Assembly: GCF_028993575.1 (NCBI RefSeq)
Contig: NZ_CP118615.1
Location: forward strand, 3,844,001 to 3,908,000
Source of the DNA: Micromonospora cathayae
Lineage (GTDB): Bacteria; Actinomycetota; Actinomycetes; Mycobacteriales; Micromonosporaceae
DNA: 64,000 nt
Direction: 5' to 3'
The position numbers and the translations under genes are program-made. How positions within the stretch are numbered: the first letter of the stretch is position 1; the number at the start of each line of letters is the position of its first letter. A model generated the notes under the pieces. It was not told the origin of the DNA. It did no database searches and worked only from the letters and a program-made list of their open reading frames with translations. This document shows positions 10,995 through 23,853 of the stretch, one piece after another.

Positions 10995-11036
10995 CACCCC
11001 GAGGGCCCGTGCCGGTCGGCACGGGCCCTCGGGGTG
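10995..11036. terminator. Bidirectional terminator between nusB and bldD
   Basis: This is a perfect 19-bp stem (CACCCCGAGGGCCCGTGCC at 10995-11013 pairing with 11018-11036) with a GGTC loop, placed between convergent nusB and bldD. It lacks a long T tract, as is usual for actinobacteria. Confidence 0.9.
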
Positions 11037-11048
11037 CGGTAGCGGGAC

Positions 11049-11537
11049 TCAGGACGCGAAGAACGCCCGGGGGTCGGCGACCAGCACACCGTGCTCGGTG
11101 AGCCGCTCGATCAGACCGGACGGCGACGAGTCGTAGACGATGGCGAGGGCGCGCAGGTCGTCGGCGCGGATCGACAGCACCCGCCCGTTGTAGTCGCCAC
11201 GCTGCTGCTGGATGGCACGGGCGTACCGGGCCACGTACGCGAGCTCCTCGGACGCCTCGTCGTACAGCCGCTCCAGGTCCAGCACGATCTTGCTGGTCGG
11301 CTCGTGCCGTACGCCGCTGCCGTCGGGCAGCAGCTCGGAGACGGGTACGCGGTAGAAGTCGGCCAGCTCCGCCAACCGGGACACGGTGACGGCGCGGTCG
11401 CCTCGCTCGTACGACCCGACCACGACGGCCTTCCACCGTCCGTTGGACTTCTCCTCCACGCCCTGCAGGGACAGGCCCTGCTGCTGGCGGATGGAACGCA
11501 GGCGGGCGCCCAGCGACTTGGCGTATTCAGAGGGCAT
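11049..11537 (-). CDS. bldD: Developmental transcriptional regulator BldD
   Basis: BldD represses sporulation and development genes when bound to tetrameric cyclic di-GMP. The 162-residue protein has an N-terminal XRE-type helix-turn-helix (about residues 8-70) and a C-terminal domain. The ligand motif RxD-X8-RxxD is intact: Arg113, Asp115, Arg124 and Asp127. This supports a spore-forming or mycelial actinobacterium. A possible source or reader of the same second messenger, a REC-GGDEF protein, lies at 37642. The 263 bases between bldD and the PyrR element hold both promoters. Confidence 0.96.
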   Translation of the reverse strand: MPSEYAKSLGARLRSIRQQQGLSLQGVEEKSNGRWKAVVVGSYERGDRAVTVSRLAELADFYRVPVSELLPDGSGVRHEPTSKIVLDLERLYDEASEELAYVARYARAIQQQRGDYNGRVLSIRADDLRALAIVYDSSPSGLIERLTEHGVLVADPRAFFAS

Positions 11538-11782
11538 TCGGACACTCCCAGTGCTGCATCGGGGTTCTCCCAGCTATCGCTACGGAGCGTGACGGTACGG
11601 GGATTACGACACGTGGTCAAGTGCTCGTGACACACCTGTTGAGATCCACCGGGCGATCCATCCGCATTTCGGGACTGATCTGCCGATCAGCCACCAGCCG
11701 CTGACCGCCCCGGTGACCACTGGTAACGTGGCCGGAAGCCCCCGGTCCGGGCCGCTCGCGGCTGGTCGGGGCAGTCAGACGT

Positions 11783-11818
11783 CCTTTAACGACCCGTCCC
11801 GTGAGGCGGGGAAGGAGG
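11783..11818 (+). promoter_or_regulatory. PyrR-binding RNA element overlapping the pyrR ribosome-binding site
   Basis: The leader contains GTCCCGTGAGGC (11796-11807), which fits the PyrR-binding loop consensus UCCNGNGAGGY. It folds as a six-base stem CCCGTC/GGCGGG with the loop between. CCTTT at 11783-11787 can pair with the AAGG of the Shine-Dalgarno GGAAGGAGG just downstream. PyrR with UMP bound would stabilise this fold and block translation of the operon, as known for mycobacterial pyrR leaders. Confidence 0.85.
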
Positions 11819-11824
11819 TCCGCC

Positions 11825-12409
11825 GTGGCCTACCCACCGGCAGCGAGATCCGAGGTGTCGAGGCAACCCTCGGTGAAGGTGATCCTCGCCAGCGCCGACG
11901 TGCAGCGCGTGGTCGACCGGATCGCCCACCAGATCCTGGAGAAGACCCAGGGCGCCGCCGACACCGTTCTGCTCGGCATCCCGACCCGGGGCACCCCGCT
12001 GGCCCGCCGGCTCGCCGCCCGGATCAGCGCCTTCGAGGACATCGCCGTACCGGTCGGTGTGCTCGACATCACGCTCTACCGCGACGACCTGCGCCGGCAC
12101 GCCACCCGGGCGGTCGGCCCGACCGAGGTGCCGCCCGGCGGCATCGACGGCAAGCGGGTCGTCCTCGTCGACGACGTGCTCTTCTCCGGCCGGACCGTCC
12201 GGGCTGCCCTGGACGCCCTCAACGACCTCGGCCGCCCCGCCTCGGTGCAGCTCGCCGTGCTGGTCGACCGGGGTCACCGGCAACTGCCCATCCGGGCCGA
12301 CTACGTGGGCAAGAACATCCCCACCGCGCTCGCCGAGAGCGTCAAGGTCACCCTCGCCGAGGTCGACGGCGTCGACGAGGTCCGCCTGTACGGGGGTACC
12401 ACCCAGTGA
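11825..12409 (+). CDS. pyrR: PyrR bifunctional regulator / uracil phosphoribosyltransferase
   Basis: PyrR binds pyr mRNA in response to UMP and also has weak uracil phosphoribosyltransferase activity. The 194-residue protein contains [13 protein letters not shown], the PRPP motif [13 protein letters not shown] and the family segment DITLYRDDL. The GTG at 11825 is chosen because GGAGG ends seven bases before it. An upstream in-frame GTG at 11801 lies inside the regulatory hairpin. It heads pyrR-pyrB-pyrC-carA-carB. Confidence 0.95.
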   Translation: MAYPPAARSEVSRQPSVKVILASADVQRVVDRIAHQILEKTQGAADTVLLGIPTRGTPLARRLAARISAFEDIAVPVGVLDITLYRDDLRRHATRAVGPTEVPPGGIDGKRVVLVDDVLFSGRTVRAALDALNDLGRPASVQLAVLVDRGHRQLPIRADYVGKNIPTALAESVKVTLAEVDGVDEVRLYGGTTQ

Positions 12410-12456
12410 GCGCGAGGAGTGCAGCGGAGCGGAGCCCCGCAGTCGCGAACGAAAGG
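12406..12456 (+). repeat. Coupling repeat, pyrR-pyrB copy
   Basis: This is a single 51-base copy, nearly identical to the first 51 bases of the 60-base units at 61307. It ends in GAACGAAAGG, which can serve as the pyrB ribosome-binding site. Confidence 0.8.
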
Positions 12457-12474
12457 CAGGTGCAGGCCGCATGA
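12406..12474 (+). CDS. Repeat-encoded 22-residue coupling ORF between pyrR and pyrB
   Basis: A small frame starts at GTG in the GTGA overlap with the pyrR stop and ends at TGA in the ATGA overlap with pyrB. It reads [17 protein letters not shown] and so on, like the repeat ORF between argC and argJ. Its probable role is to carry ribosomes from pyrR to pyrB. The peptide itself may have no function. Confidence 0.4.
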   Translation: MSARSAAERSPAVANERQVQAA

Positions 12475-13397
12475 TCCGGCACCTGCTCTCCGGGGCGGAC
12501 CTGGACGCGCCCACCGCCACCCTGATCCTGGACACCGCCGCCCAGATGGCCACCGTCGCCGGGCGGGAGGTCAAGAAGCTGCCCGCGCTGCGCGGCCGGA
12601 CCGTGGTGAACCTCTTCTACGAGGACTCCACCCGGACCCGGATCTCGTTCGAGGCGGCGGCCAAGCGACTCAGCGCCGATGTGATCAACTTCTCGGCGAA
12701 GGGGTCCAGCGTCGCCAAGGGCGAGAGCCTGAAGGACACCGCGCTGACCCTCCAGGCGATGGGCGCCGACGCGGTGGTGGTCCGCCACCCGGCCTCCGGC
12801 GCCCCGCACCGGCTGGCGAACTGGGTCGACGGCAGCGTGGTCAACGCCGGCGACGGCACCCACGAGCACCCCACCCAGGCCCTGCTGGACGCGTACACCA
12901 TGCGGTCCCGGCTGGGCCGGCTCGCCGGCCTGCACGTCGCGGTGGTGGGTGACGTGCTGCACAGCCGGGTGGCCCGCTCCAACGTGCTGCTGCTGTCCAC
13001 CCTCGGCGCGAAGGTCACCCTGGTCGGCCCGCCCACCCTCATCCCGGTCGACATCGCCCAGGCCCTCGCCCCCGGCACCGACGTCTGCTACGACCTGGAC
13101 GCCGTGCTGCCCCAGGCGGACGTGGTGATGATGCTGCGGGTGCAGCGGGAACGGATGAGCGACTCGTACTTCCCGTCCGCCCGCGAGTACGCCCGCCGCT
13201 ACGGCCTGGACGGCCCGCGCATGCGCCGCCTGCCGGAACACGCGATCGTCATGCACCCCGGCCCGATGAACCGGGGCATGGAGATCACGCCCGAGGTGGC
13301 CGACTCACCCCGCTCCACCATCGTCGAACAGGTCACCAACGGGGTCTCCGTCCGGATGGCCGTCCTCTACCTGCTGCTCGGGGGGAACAACTCATGA
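12471..13397 (+). CDS. pyrB: Aspartate carbamoyltransferase catalytic subunit
   Basis: PyrB condenses carbamoyl phosphate with aspartate, the committed step of pyrimidine synthesis. The 308-residue protein has the carbamoyl phosphate motif [13 protein letters not shown], the loop [25 protein letters not shown] and the aspartate-site HPGPMNRG. No regulatory subunit gene (pyrI) is present, as expected in actinobacteria. The stop overlaps the pyrC start (ATGA). Confidence 0.97.
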   Translation: MIRHLLSGADLDAPTATLILDTAAQMATVAGREVKKLPALRGRTVVNLFYEDSTRTRISFEAAAKRLSADVINFSAKGSSVAKGESLKDTALTLQAMGADAVVVRHPASGAPHRLANWVDGSVVNAGDGTHEHPTQALLDAYTMRSRLGRLAGLHVAVVGDVLHSRVARSNVLLLSTLGAKVTLVGPPTLIPVDIAQALAPGTDVCYDLDAVLPQADVVMMLRVQRERMSDSYFPSAREYARRYGLDGPRMRRLPEHAIVMHPGPMNRGMEITPEVADSPRSTIVEQVTNGVSVRMAVLYLLLGGNNS

Positions 13398-14671
13398 CCG
13401 CGTACCTGATCAAGGGGGTCAGCGTCGTCGGCGGTGACCCCACCGACCTGCTGGTCCGCGACGGCGTCGTCGCCGAGGCCGGCCCCGGCCTGACCGCGCC
13501 GGACGCCACCGTGCTCGACGCGGCCGGGCTGGTCGCCCTGCCCGGCCTGGTCGACCTGCACACCCACCTGCGCGAACCGGGCCGGGAGGACGCCGAGACC
13601 GTGGAGTCCGGCTCCCGGGCGGCGGCGCTCGGCGGCTACACCGCGGTCTGCGCGATGGCGAACACCTCCCCGGTCGCCGACACCGCCGGCGTGGTCGAGC
13701 AGGTCTGGCGGCTCGGCCGGGAGGCCCGGCTGGTCGACGTCCAGCCGATCGGCGCGGTCACCGTCGGGCTGGCCGGGGAACGCCTCGCCGAGCTGGGCGC
13801 GATGGCCGACTCGGCGGCCCGGGTGCGGATCTTCTCCGACGACGGGCACTGCGTCGCCGACCCGAAGCTGATGCGCCGGGCGCTGGAGTACGTCAAGGCG
13901 TTCGACGGGATCATCGCCCAGCACGCCGAGGAGCCCCGGCTCACCGAGGGCGCGCAGATGCACGAGGGTGAGGTCTCCACCCGGCTCGGGCTGACCGGCT
14001 GGCCGGCGGTCGCCGAGGAGGCGATCATCGCCCGGGACGTGCTGCTCGCCGAGCACGTCGGCAGCCGGCTGCACGTCTGCCACGTCTCCACCGCCGGCAG
14101 CGTCGAGGTGCTGCGCCAGGCCAAGGCCCGGGGGGTACGGGTCACCGCCGAGGTCACCCCGCACCACCTGCTGCTCACCGACACGCTCGCCGAGACGTAC
14201 GACCCGGTCTACAAGGTCAACCCGCCGCTGCGGACCGCCACCGACATCGCCGCGCTGCGCGCCGCCCTGGTCGAGGGTGTGATCGACATCATCGCCACCG
14301 ACCACGCCCCGCACGCCGTGGAGGACAAGGAGTGCGAGTGGGCGTACGCCCGGCCGGGCATGGTCGGGCTGGAGACGGCGCTGTCCATCGCGCTGGACGT
14401 GCTCGGCCCGGAGTGGGACCTGATCGCCGAGCGGATGTCCCGCACCCCGGCCCGGATCGCCGGGCTGACCGGCCACGGCGTGGACCCGGCCCCCGGTGTC
14501 CCGGCCAACCTCACCCTGGTCGACCCGGCCGCCCGGCGCGTGATCGAGCCGGCCGAGCTGGCCAGCCGTAGTCGCAACACCCCGTACGCCCGCATGACGC
14601 TGCCGGGTCGCATCGTGGCGACCTTCCTGCGCGGCGAGCCGACGGTCCTGGACGGAAAGGCGGTCAGGTAA
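13394..14671 (+). CDS. pyrC: Dihydroorotase
   Basis: PyrC cyclises carbamoyl aspartate to dihydroorotate with a zinc centre. The 425-residue amidohydrolase has the metal-binding [10 protein letters not shown], the MANTSPV segment, [11 protein letters not shown] and the late ATDHAPH carrying the metal-binding Asp. It is a class I (long) dihydroorotase. It is coupled to pyrB by a four-base overlap and to carA by a one-base overlap. Confidence 0.96.
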   Translation: MTAYLIKGVSVVGGDPTDLLVRDGVVAEAGPGLTAPDATVLDAAGLVALPGLVDLHTHLREPGREDAETVESGSRAAALGGYTAVCAMANTSPVADTAGVVEQVWRLGREARLVDVQPIGAVTVGLAGERLAELGAMADSAARVRIFSDDGHCVADPKLMRRALEYVKAFDGIIAQHAEEPRLTEGAQMHEGEVSTRLGLTGWPAVAEEAIIARDVLLAEHVGSRLHVCHVSTAGSVEVLRQAKARGVRVTAEVTPHHLLLTDTLAETYDPVYKVNPPLRTATDIAALRAALVEGVIDIIATDHAPHAVEDKECEWAYARPGMVGLETALSIALDVLGPEWDLIAERMSRTPARIAGLTGHGVDPAPGVPANLTLVDPAARRVIEPAELASRSRNTPYARMTLPGRIVATFLRGEPTVLDGKAVR

Positions 14672-15811
14672 TGGCGAATCGGAGAGCCGCGATCCTCGTC
14701 CTCGAAGACGGGCGCACCTTCCACGGCGAGGCGTACGGCCGGGTCGGGGAGACCTTCGGCGAGGCGGTCTTCAACACCGGCATGACCGGCTACCAGGAGA
14801 CCCTCACCGACCCGTCGTACCACCGGCAGGTGGTGGTGCAGACCGCCCCGCACATCGGCAACACGGGCGTCAACGACGAGGACGACGAGTCGTCCCGGAT
14901 CTGGGTGGCCGGCTACGTGGTCCGCGACCCGGCCCGGACCGCCTCGAACTGGCGGGCCACCGGCGGTCTGGCCGAGCGGCTGGACGCCGAGGGTGTGGTC
15001 GGCATCGCCGGCGTGGACACCCGGGCGCTGACCCGGCACCTGCGCGAACGCGGCGCGATGCGGGTCGGGGTCTCCAGCGTCGAGACCGACCCGCGTGCCC
15101 TGCTGGCCCGGGTGCGGCAGGCCCCGGCGATGGTCGGCGCGGACCTGTCCGCCGAGGTGACCACCGCGCGGCCGTACGTGGTCGAGGCGGACGGCACCCA
15201 CCGGTTCACCGTCGCCGCCCTGGACCTGGGCATCAAGCGCAACGTGCCGCGCCGGCTGGCCGCCCGGGGGGTCACCACCCACGTGCTGCCGGCCACGTCG
15301 ACCATCGACGACCTGCTCGCCGTCGGCGCGGACGCGGTGTTCCTCTCGCCCGGCCCCGGTGACCCGGCCACCGCCGACGCGCCGGTGGCCCTGGCCCGGG
15401 AGGTGCTGACCCGGCGGATCCCGCTGTTCGGCATCTGCTTCGGCAGCCAGATCCTCGGCCGGGCGCTCGGCTTCGGCACCTACAAGCTCGGCTACGGGCA
15501 CCGGGGCATCAACCAGCCGGTGCTGGACCGGGCCACCGGTAAGGTCGAGGTGACCAGCCACAACCACGGTTTCGCGGTGCAGTTCCCCGGTGCCGAGCCC
15601 GGCGCCGTGGTGCCCGACCGGATCATCGACACCGAGTTCGGCGGGGTCGAGATCAGTCACGTCTGCCTGAACGACAACGTGGTCGAGGGCCTGCGGGCGA
15701 AGGACGTGCCCGCGTTCACCGTCCAGTACCACCCCGAGGCGGCGGCCGGCCCGCACGACGCGGACTACCTCTTCGACCGCTTCGCCCAGTTGATCGAAGG
15801 CGGTAAGCAGC

Positions 15812-15819
<8 letters not shown>
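14671..15819 (+). CDS. carA: Carbamoyl-phosphate synthase small (glutaminase) subunit
   Basis: CarA releases ammonia from glutamine and passes it to CarB. The 382-residue protein has the N-terminal domain with [17 protein letters not shown] and a C-terminal class I amidotransferase domain. The nucleophile is Cys in [11 protein letters not shown] and the His-Glu pair is in [13 protein letters not shown]. It overlaps carB by eight bases. Confidence 0.97.
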
Positions 15820-19193
<3,374 letters not shown>

Positions 19194-19195
<2 letters not shown>

Positions 19196-19248
19196 TCATG
19201 AAGTTGGTGACGCGACACGCCGGTGGCCCGGACGACAACTTCATGATC
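19194..19248. terminator. 13-bp inverted repeat after carB
   Basis: GATCATGAAGTTG (19194-19206) is repeated inverted as CAACTTCATGATC (19236-19248) around a 29-base loop. It begins inside the carB stop codon and ends just before the pyrD ribosome-binding site. Its AT-rich arms stand out in this GC-rich region. It may be a terminator, an mRNA-stability hairpin or a small mobile repeat. Confidence 0.55.
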
Positions 19249-19271
19249 GACGGCGAGGGGGGTGGCACACG

Positions 19272-20309
19272 GTGATGTTCGAGCGGACGCTCCGGGCGGG
19301 GTTGTTCCGGGTGGGGGGCGGGGACGCGGAGGCGGCGCACGAGTGGACGCTGGAGCGGCTGGCCGGGGTGTCGCGGCGGGGGGCGCTGCTGGCCGTGCTG
19401 CGGTCCCGGTACGCGGTCGCCGCGCCGCGCAGGGTGTTCGGGGTCGAGTTTCCGAATCCGGTCGGGCTTGCCGCGGGGATGGACAAGGACGGGCGGGCGT
19501 TGCCGGCCTGGCCGGCGCTCGGCTTCGGGTTCGTCGAGGTCGGCACGGTCACCGCGCACGCCCAGCCGGGCAACCCCCGGCCCCGGCTGTTCCGGCTGCG
19601 GGCCAGCGAGGCCGTGGTCAACCGGATGGGCTTCAACAACGCCGGCGCCGAAGCCCTCGCGGCCCGGCTCGCCGCGCTGTCCCGCCCGCTCGGCGTGCCG
19701 CTGGGTATCTCGCTGGGCAAGTCCAAGGTCACCCCACTGGCGGAGGCGGTCGACGACTACCTCGCCTCGTACCGGGTCCTGCGTGACCACGGGGACTACT
19801 TCGCGGTCAACGTCTCGTCCCCGAACACCCCCGGACTGCGCGCCCTCCAGGACCGGGAGCACCTCGACGTGCTGCTGGCCGCGCTGGTGGGGGAGAAGCC
19901 GGTGCTGGTGAAGATCGCCCCGGACCTGACCTGGCCGGCCATCGCCGAGCTGCTGGAGGTCTGCCTGGCCCGGGGGGCCGCCGGGGTGATCGCCACCAAC
20001 ACCACGCTGTCCCGGGACGGACTGGCCCCGGCCGACCGGGCGCGTGGCGCGGAGACCGGCGGACTGTCCGGTCGCCCGCTCGCGGCACGGGCCCGGGAGG
20101 TGGTCGGCTTCGTGCACCGGGAGACCGGCGGCCGGCTACCGGTGGTCGGCGTCGGCGGCATCGTCGAACCGGACGACGCGGCCCGGATGTTCGACGCCGG
20201 GGCCAGCCTGGTGCAGCTCTACACCGGGTTCATCTACCGGGGCCCGGCCCTGGTCCGGGCGGTCGCCCGGGGCAGCCGTACCGCCCCCGCCGTCGGCACA
20301 CCGGCCTAG
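19272..20309 (+). CDS. pyrD: Dihydroorotate dehydrogenase, class 2 (quinone-linked)
   Basis: PyrD oxidises dihydroorotate to orotate and passes electrons to membrane quinone. The 345-residue protein has [27 protein letters not shown] and [12 protein letters not shown], where Ser is the class 2 catalytic base. The N-terminal amphipathic helix is typical of class 2. GTG at 19272 and ATG at 19275 are both possible starts after GAGGGGGG. It is separated from carB by the inverted repeat and may be transcribed partly from carB. Confidence 0.95.
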   Translation: MMFERTLRAGLFRVGGGDAEAAHEWTLERLAGVSRRGALLAVLRSRYAVAAPRRVFGVEFPNPVGLAAGMDKDGRALPAWPALGFGFVEVGTVTAHAQPGNPRPRLFRLRASEAVVNRMGFNNAGAEALAARLAALSRPLGVPLGISLGKSKVTPLAEAVDDYLASYRVLRDHGDYFAVNVSSPNTPGLRALQDREHLDVLLAALVGEKPVLVKIAPDLTWPAIAELLEVCLARGAAGVIATNTTLSRDGLAPADRARGAETGGLSGRPLAARAREVVGFVHRETGGRLPVVGVGGIVEPDDAARMFDAGASLVQLYTGFIYRGPALVRAVARGSRTAPAVGTPA

Positions 20310-20372
20310 GGTGCGCCGACGGCGGTGCCGGCCGACCGGTCGACGGCGACGAGGAGACACGGGGAGGGGCGC

Positions 20373-21647
20373 GTGACGCCTGAGGAGATCCTGACCGTCG
20401 ACCGGGAGCACGTGTGGCACCCGTACGCGCCACTGCCGCCGGCCGTCCCGCCGTACGTGGTGGCGGAGGCGGCCGGGGTCCGGCTCCGGCTGGCCGACGG
20501 GCGGGAACTGGTGGACGGGATGTCGTCCTGGTGGGCGGCGATCCACGGCTACCGGCACCCGACGCTCGACGCGGCCGTGGTCGACCAGGTGGGCCGGATG
20601 AGCCACGTGATGTTCGGCGGGCTGACCCACGAACCGGCGGTCCGGCTGGCCCGTACCCTGGTCGAACTGGCCCCGGACGGCTTGGAGCGGGTCTTCCTCT
20701 GCGACTCCGGCTCGGTCTCGGTCGAGGTCGCGGTCAAGATGTGCCTGCAGTACCAGCGGGCCACCGGTCGGCCGGAACGCCGCCGGCTGGGTACCTGGCG
20801 GGGCGGTTACCACGGCGACACCTTCCACCCGATGAGCGTCTGCGACCCGGTGGGCGGCATGCACCACCTGTGGGGCGACGTGCTGCCCCGGCAGGTGTTC
20901 GCCCCGGTGCCCCCGGCCGGCTTCACCGCCCCGGTCGACCCGGCGTACGTCGACGCGCTGGTCGAGGCGGTGGAACGGCACGCCCACGAGCTGGCCACGG
21001 TGATCGTGGAGCCGGTGGTGCAGGGCGCCGGCGGGATGCGCTTCCACCACCCGGAGTACCTGCGGGTGCTGCGCGAGGTGACCGCCGCGCACGGGGTGCT
21101 GCTGGTCTTCGACGAGATCGCCACCGGTTTCGGCCGGACCGGGACGATGTTCGCCGCCGAGCACGCCGGGGTGACACCGGACGTGCTCTGCGTCGGCAAG
21201 GCGCTCACCGGCGGTTACCTGAGCCTGGCCGCCGCGCTGTGCACCCCGGAGGTGGCCCGGGGCATCTCCGTCGACGGGGTGCTGGCGCACGGTCCGACGT
21301 TCATGGGCAACCCGCTCGCCTGTGCCGTCGCGAACGCCTCCATCGGCCTGCTGCGGGCCGGAGACTGGGCCGCCGAGGTGTCCAGGGTGGAACGGGGGTT
21401 ACTGACGGGTCTGGAGCCGTTGCGGGGCGCGGCCGGGGTGGCCGACGTCCGGGTGCTCGGCGCGATCGGGGTGGTGCAGCTCGACCACGAGGTGGACCTG
21501 CCGGCGGCCACCGCCGCCGCGGTCGCCGAGGGCGTCTGGCTGCGCCCGTTCCGGGACCTGGTCTACACCATGCCGCCCTACCTGACCGACGACGCGGACC
21601 TGGCCCGGATCGCCGCCGGGATCGCCGCCGCCGTCGCGGCGGGCTGA
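20373..21647 (+). CDS. bioA: Adenosylmethionine-8-amino-7-oxononanoate aminotransferase
   Basis: BioA transfers an amino group from S-adenosylmethionine to KAPA in biotin synthesis, using PLP. The 424-residue class III aminotransferase starts with [12 protein letters not shown], and has [16 protein letters not shown], the GYHGDTFH segment, [11 protein letters not shown] and the PLP Lys in [11 protein letters not shown]. The SWW and HPY motifs separate BioA from ornithine-type enzymes. The GTG start follows GGGGAGGGG. No other bio gene is nearby, so it is a lone biotin gene inside a pyrimidine cluster. Confidence 0.92.
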   Translation: MTPEEILTVDREHVWHPYAPLPPAVPPYVVAEAAGVRLRLADGRELVDGMSSWWAAIHGYRHPTLDAAVVDQVGRMSHVMFGGLTHEPAVRLARTLVELAPDGLERVFLCDSGSVSVEVAVKMCLQYQRATGRPERRRLGTWRGGYHGDTFHPMSVCDPVGGMHHLWGDVLPRQVFAPVPPAGFTAPVDPAYVDALVEAVERHAHELATVIVEPVVQGAGGMRFHHPEYLRVLREVTAAHGVLLVFDEIATGFGRTGTMFAAEHAGVTPDVLCVGKALTGGYLSLAAALCTPEVARGISVDGVLAHGPTFMGNPLACAVANASIGLLRAGDWAAEVSRVERGLLTGLEPLRGAAGVADVRVLGAIGVVQLDHEVDLPAATAAAVAEGVWLRPFRDLVYTMPPYLTDDADLARIAAGIAAAVAAG

Positions 21648-21858
21648 AACGTGCCGCTGCCCGCGCCGGTGGGTGGGCCAGCCGCCGTCGCGGTGGCCTG
21701 GGACGTGCCGCCGCCGGGGCGGGTGGCCGAAGGTGCGCCGCGCTGGCCGTGGGCCGCACCATCCGCCACCGGGGTGGCGGCGTCAACGTACGAGCATGCC
21801 GGTGGTGACCGACGAGGAGCGGCACCGGGGCGGCCGACAGGAGAGGAGACGACAGCAG

Positions 21859-22725
21859 ATGGAGAGCTTCGGCGTCCGACTGCACCGGGCCATGCGCGAG
21901 CGCGGGCCGCTCTGTGTGGGGATCGACCCGCACCCCGGGCTGCTGGCCCGCTGGGGGCTGCCCGACGACGTGTCGGGCCTCGACCGGTTCGCCCGGACCG
22001 TCACCGAAGCCCTCGGTGACCAGGTTGCGGTGGTCAAACCCCAGTCGGCCTTCTTCGAGCGGTTCGGCTCGCGGGGCGTCGCCGTCCTTGAGTCAACTAT
22101 CCGACAGTTGCGGGATGCCGGCTCGCTCGTTCTGCTCGACGTCAAGCGGGGCGACATCGGATCGACCGTTGCCGCGTACGCCGCCGCGTATCTCGATCCA
22201 TCCAGCCCGCTGTATGTCGACGCGGTCACGGCGAGCCCCTACCTGGGAGTAGGTTCGCTGGCCCCGATGTTCGACACGGCCACCCGGCACGGCGGCGGGG
22301 TCTTCGTCCTGGCGCTCACCTCGAACCCCGAGGGCGGCGCGGTGCAGCGGGCCCGAGGCGCCGACGGACGGACCGTGGCGCAGGCGGTCATCGACGAGAT
22401 TGCGCAGCTCAACGCGGGTGCGGAGCCGCTCGGCAGCATGGGACTGGTGGTCGGCGCGACGATCGGCGACACCGGCCACGACCTGTCCCGCGTCAACGGT
22501 CCACTGCTCGCTCCGGGGCTCGGCGCGCAGGGCGCGACCGCCGCCGATCTGCGCACCGTCTTCGGTCCCGCACTCTCCGGCGTCCTCCCGTCGTACTCCC
22601 GTCAGGTGCTCGCCGCGGGACCCGATCCGGCCGCGCTCCGGGCGGCGGCCGAGCAGGCGGCGGCCGAGTGCCGGCGGGTTCTCGACGCCCCGAAACTGAC
22701 TGACGGGTCGGTCACCGAACGATGA
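21859..22725 (+). CDS. pyrF: Orotidine 5'-phosphate decarboxylase, long (type 2) form
   Basis: PyrF decarboxylates OMP to UMP. The 288-residue protein is the long form found in mycobacteria and relatives, with GIDPHPGLLARWG, VVKPQSAFFERFG and the catalytic LDVKRGDIGSTV. The start at 21859 follows AGGAGAGGAG at a good distance. The 211 bases between bioA and pyrF hold nothing I recognise. It completes the UMP pathway with pyrB, pyrC, carAB and pyrD; pyrE is not in the window. Confidence 0.95.
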   Translation: MESFGVRLHRAMRERGPLCVGIDPHPGLLARWGLPDDVSGLDRFARTVTEALGDQVAVVKPQSAFFERFGSRGVAVLESTIRQLRDAGSLVLLDVKRGDIGSTVAAYAAAYLDPSSPLYVDAVTASPYLGVGSLAPMFDTATRHGGGVFVLALTSNPEGGAVQRARGADGRTVAQAVIDEIAQLNAGAEPLGSMGLVVGATIGDTGHDLSRVNGPLLAPGLGAQGATAADLRTVFGPALSGVLPSYSRQVLAAGPDPAALRAAAEQAAAECRRVLDAPKLTDGSVTER

Positions 22726-22776
22726 TCGCCGCGCGTCCACGTTGCCGAAAGTTCCGTTGACCGCTAGTTTTCCCCG

Positions 22777-22810
22777 CGCTGGGAACCACGGACCCCTTTG
22801 GCTCCCAGCG
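22777..22810 (+). other. Hairpin upstream of mihF
   Basis: CGCTGGGA (22777-22784) and TCCCAGCG (22803-22810) form an 8-bp stem in the 149-base gap between pyrF and mihF. It could end the pyrF transcript or lie in the mihF leader. A TTGACC at 22757-22762 resembles a -35 box, but no matching -10 is clear. Confidence 0.35.
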
Positions 22811-22874
22811 ACACCACGTTTCACAGAAGCGGCGGCGCGTCCCGCCCGTCGCGATAGGGACCTGAGGAGAACTG

Positions 22875-23192
22875 GTGCCGCTCCCGTCACTGACCCCTGA
22901 GCAGCGCGCGGCCGCGCTGGAGAAGGCCGCGGAGATCCGCAAAGCCCGTGCCGAGCTGAAGGAGCAGCTCAAGCAGGGCAAGACCACCCTCGCTTCCGTC
23001 CTCGAGCGCGCCGAGTCCGACGACGTCGTGGGCAAGCTGAAAGTTTCGGCCGTCCTCCAGTCCATGCCGGGCATCGGCAAGATCCGGGCGACCCAGATCA
23101 TGGAGAAGCTGAAGATCGCGGACAGCCGCCGGCTGCGCGGTCTCGGTGAGCAGCAGCGCAAGGCGCTGCTGGGAGAGTTCGCCGCGAACTGA
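22875..23192 (+). CDS. mihF: Actinobacterial integration host factor
   Basis: This small nucleoid protein bends DNA and is essential in mycobacteria. It is unrelated to the proteobacterial IHF. The 105 residues are mostly charged helix, followed by a helix-two-turn-helix with LQSMPGIGKIRATQIMEKLKIADSRRLRGLG, of which the core GIGKIRAT is the DNA-contact part. GAGGAGAAC precedes the GTG start. The usual neighbour gmk is not found downstream. Confidence 0.95.
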   Translation: MPLPSLTPEQRAAALEKAAEIRKARAELKEQLKQGKTTLASVLERAESDDVVGKLKVSAVLQSMPGIGKIRATQIMEKLKIADSRRLRGLGEQQRKALLGEFAAN

Positions 23193-23200
23193 CCCCGTGA

Positions 23201-23231
23201 CCCGGGTGCCACCGGACGGTGCACCCGGGTG
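23201..23231 (+). terminator. Terminator-like hairpin after mihF
   Basis: ACCCGGGTGC (23201-23210) and GCACCCGGGT (23222-23231) form a 10-bp perfect stem with an 11-base loop, starting nine bases after the mihF stop. Confidence 0.6.
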
Positions 23232-23575
23232 ACGGAACGCGCCCGGCGGCTCGGCCCGCCGCCCCCGCCGGCTCCTTCGGGGCCGGTCGGGGCGGTGGTG
23301 TCGATGCCGTCCGGGCGCGTCGTGCGTCGACGTGGACCTCACTCCGCGCCCGCCGGGTCCGCCCCCGCTGGTCGCGGTCGGCGGGTTCCGGCTGTCCGGG
23401 CCCCGCGCCCGTCGGGTCCGCCCGTCGACGTCCCGAGCGTGACCTGCTCGAACGGGTGACAACCGGGCTGGTAGGATTGCTCGGTTCGTCCTTTCCGGCT
23501 CCGGTCCAACCGCGACCGCGCGGTTGACTGACCCGCCGCGCCGCGCGCGGTTGCTTAAAGACGCAGAGGTTTTTC
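23232..23575. other. 344-bp region without a convincing gene (gmk position)
   Basis: This stretch lies between mihF and rpoZ, where guanylate kinase (gmk) is usual in actinobacteria. I find no P-loop GPSGVGK-type motif in any frame. Short open frames rich in Pro, Arg and Gly are present but resemble no protein I know. TAGGAT at 23472-23477 may be the rpoZ -10 box. Confidence 0.5.
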
Positions 23576-23839
23576 GTGGGATCCATCGCCAACCCCGAGG
23601 GCATCACCAACCCGCCGATCGACGAGCTGCTGGAGAAGACCACCTCGAAGTACGCTCTGGTGATCTTCGCCGCCAAGCGGGCCCGCCAGGTCAACGCCTA
23701 CTACAGCCAGCTCGGTGAGGGCCTGCTGGAGTACGTCGGCCCGCTGGTGGAGACCACTCCCCAGGAGAAGCCGCTCTCGATCGCCATGCGCGAGATCAAC
23801 GCCGGTCTGCTCACCGCCGAGCCGACCGACCAGCCGTAG
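23576..23839 (+). CDS. rpoZ: RNA polymerase omega subunit
   Basis: Omega assists assembly of RNA polymerase by holding the beta prime subunit. The 87-residue protein has the conserved [32 protein letters not shown] and the late [13 protein letters not shown]. The start is GTG with GCAGAGG upstream. coaBC follows after 14 bases. Confidence 0.95.
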   Translation: MGSIANPEGITNPPIDELLEKTTSKYALVIFAAKRARQVNAYYSQLGEGLLEYVGPLVETTPQEKPLSIAMREINAGLLTAEPTDQP

Positions 23840-23853
23840 TACCCGTCCCGCCG

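Noticed and set aside
23229..23459. A 76-codon Pro-rich ORF between mihF and rpoZ, or a gmk remnant
   Set aside because: No recognisable domain, no good ribosome-binding site, and no kinase P-loop in any frame.
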